From: Arthrobacter sp. ISL-95
Lineage (GTDB): Bacteria; Actinomycetota; Actinomycetes; Actinomycetales; Micrococcaceae
Assembly: GCF_018613695.1 (NCBI RefSeq)
Contig: NZ_JAGGPR010000005.1
Coordinates: 493,571 to 557,570, forward strand
Length of the DNA stretch: 64,000 nt
Reading direction: 5' to 3'
Shown here: piece after piece, positions 63,142 through 64,000 of the stretch
Layout of the letters: the number at the start of each line of letters is the position of its first letter
Numbering within the stretch: position 1 is the first letter of the stretch
Notes under the pieces: model-generated
Databases searched by the model: none
Told to the model about the DNA's origin: nothing
Seen by the model: the letters and a program-made list of their open reading frames with translations, nothing else
Program-made: the position numbers and the translations under genes

Positions 63142-64000
63142 CGCGTTCCGGTGTTTCGTCCGGATGGGAACGGCTCAGCAGGGACAAACGGCTGGCGATG
63201 CGTGCCAGATCCACGGGTAGAACGCTTCCGCTCGCTTCAACGTCCCAGTCGAGAGGCCCGGCGCCGATCAGGAACAAGGTGATGTCCTGGTCGTAGAGCA
63301 CATCAACTACGTTGCTGAACCGCTGCCAGGCCGGCGCGGATGCAGCATCACCTTCAGTTGGGGAAGGGACGTCGTCAATGACCCACGTCCTGAACGTTTC
63401 GGCCAAGGCCAGGAAGTCCGACGTCGAGGTCAAGCCACCGCACAGTTCCTCAAAACCCACCCACAGAAGGTCCGGGTCGGAGTTCTTGACCACGATCGGC
63501 TGGGTGGTCGGCTGCAAAACACGGCCTTGGGATGACGTTGGTCGGAAGAGGCCCAGACGTCCCAATTGTCCGCGTGTGCCGGGGGAGATGATGCGTCCTG
63601 ATCGGAATGCCACGGTACCGGTGGCAGGGTGGGTTCCTGCCGCTGGGTAGCGACGAAAATCCGAGGCGCCGTAAATCTCCACCACATCCATCATGTCCTT
63701 GATGGCCTCGATGGTGGGCAGGAAATGGTCATGCCAGAGGGGGTTGGGCAGTAAGTCGTCCGGCGCGTAATTGGAGGTGACCACCAAGGAAACGCGGCGT
63801 TGCGCTGCGGTCCGGAGCAGGCGGGAGATGAACATGCCATCGCCGATGTCGTGGACATGGAACTCGTCAAAGAACAACACGTCAACACCATCCAGCAAGG
63901 CACCCACCGACTGCTGGATGGCCGTGCCGTTGCCGGACTCCAAGCCCTGGGTGCCGCCATGAAGACTGCGGAAAAAATCGTGGAAGTGGACGCGGCGTTT
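63122..64000 (-). CDS. zapE: ZapE/AFG1-family ATPase (5' truncated by window end)
   Basis: C-terminal 292 residues of an AFG1-like ATPase; in E. coli ZapE acts at the division ring. The visible part starts near KRRVHFHDFFRSLHGGTQ. Walker B is VDVLFFDEFHVHDIGDG, then the sensor-1 segment LVVTSNYAPDDLLPNPLWHD, which is diagnostic of the family. A later SDFLALAETFRTWVIDDVP and SNVVDVLYDQDITLFLIG complete it. Walker A must lie beyond base 64000. Convergent with the ferritin gene. Confidence 0.93.
   Translation of the reverse strand, partial: KRRVHFHDFFRSLHGGTQGLESGNGTAIQQSVGALLDGVDVLFFDEFHVHDIGDGMFISRLLRTAAQRRVSLVVTSNYAPDDLLPNPLWHDHFLPTIEAIKDMMDVVEIYGASDFRRYPAAGTHPATGTVAFRSGRIISPGTRGQLGRLGLFRPTSSQGRVLQPTTQPIVVKNSDPDLLWVGFEELCGGLTSTSDFLALAETFRTWVIDDVPSPTEGDAASAPAWQRFSNVVDVLYDQDITLFLIGAGPLDWDVEASGSVLPVDLARIASRLSLLSRSHPDETPEREETAGS

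Overview
The window looks like a chromosomal segment of a high-GC Gram-positive bacterium of the family Micrococcaceae (Arthrobacter or Paenarthrobacter type). The evidence is GC-rich codon use, mycothiol genes (ino1, mshA), a groES-groEL1 unit whose GroEL ends in His residues, a GuaB-like paralogue of the actinobacterial GuaB3 kind, and many genes whose GTG or ATG lies 6-7 bases after a TANNNT -10 box (leaderless transcripts). Species is inferred from family knowledge; no search was run.

Layout. 0-9 kb: aldo/keto reductase, ino1, fhs and mshA, then a GNAT, a family 4 glycosidase and a PfkB sugar kinase. 9-13 kb: tight operon alr-tsaE-tsaB-rimI-tsaD. 13-18 kb: GCS2 ligase; a zinc-starvation unit with a perfect Zur-like box, a CobW-like protein without a P-loop and the zinc-free L36 paralogue; an AroE-like protein; a THUMP-like methyltransferase. 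18-20.5 kb: groES-groEL1 with two CIRCE operators. 20.6-28 kb: LuxR regulator, flavoprotein monooxygenase, and two tandem membrane O-acyltransferases with extracellular SGNH domains. 28-41 kb: purine block (guaB, guaB3, guaA) interleaved with an ABC exporter, a WXG100-type type VII secretion cassette, glpD, a PTS IIA protein and surf1. A perfect 59-bp palindromic tandem repeat lies at 37.6 kb. 41-50.7 kb: a very large helicase-nuclease-like protein with altered Walker motifs, a CpaB/SAF protein, FmdB, 5-formyl-THF cyclo-ligase, galU, a GNAT, a membrane protein, an NmrA-like protein and tRNA-Ala(CGC).

50.8-58.9 kb is accessory-looking, with longer gaps, small ORFs and no housekeeping genes. 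Its core is a minus-strand cassette: TasA/camelysin-like secreted protein, SipW-type signal peptidase, an Hpt-like protein lacking the phospho-accepting His, a second secreted protein and a 52-aa membrane peptide. Three promoters in it carry CTGAG/TTGAG direct repeats at 11-bp spacing, and two of them share a longer architecture base for base. I consider this the best candidate for an under-described system. Beside it lie a 4-TM protein made of two copies of one unit, an alpha/beta hydrolase, an Arr-type rifamycin ADP-ribosyltransferase, and a PadR-HAAS pair.

58.9-64 kb: a second PadR regulator with three 10-bp operator-like repeats, an ABC1/UbiB kinase, a universal stress protein overlapping two fluoride-channel genes, a ferritin, and the 3' part of zapE running off the window end.
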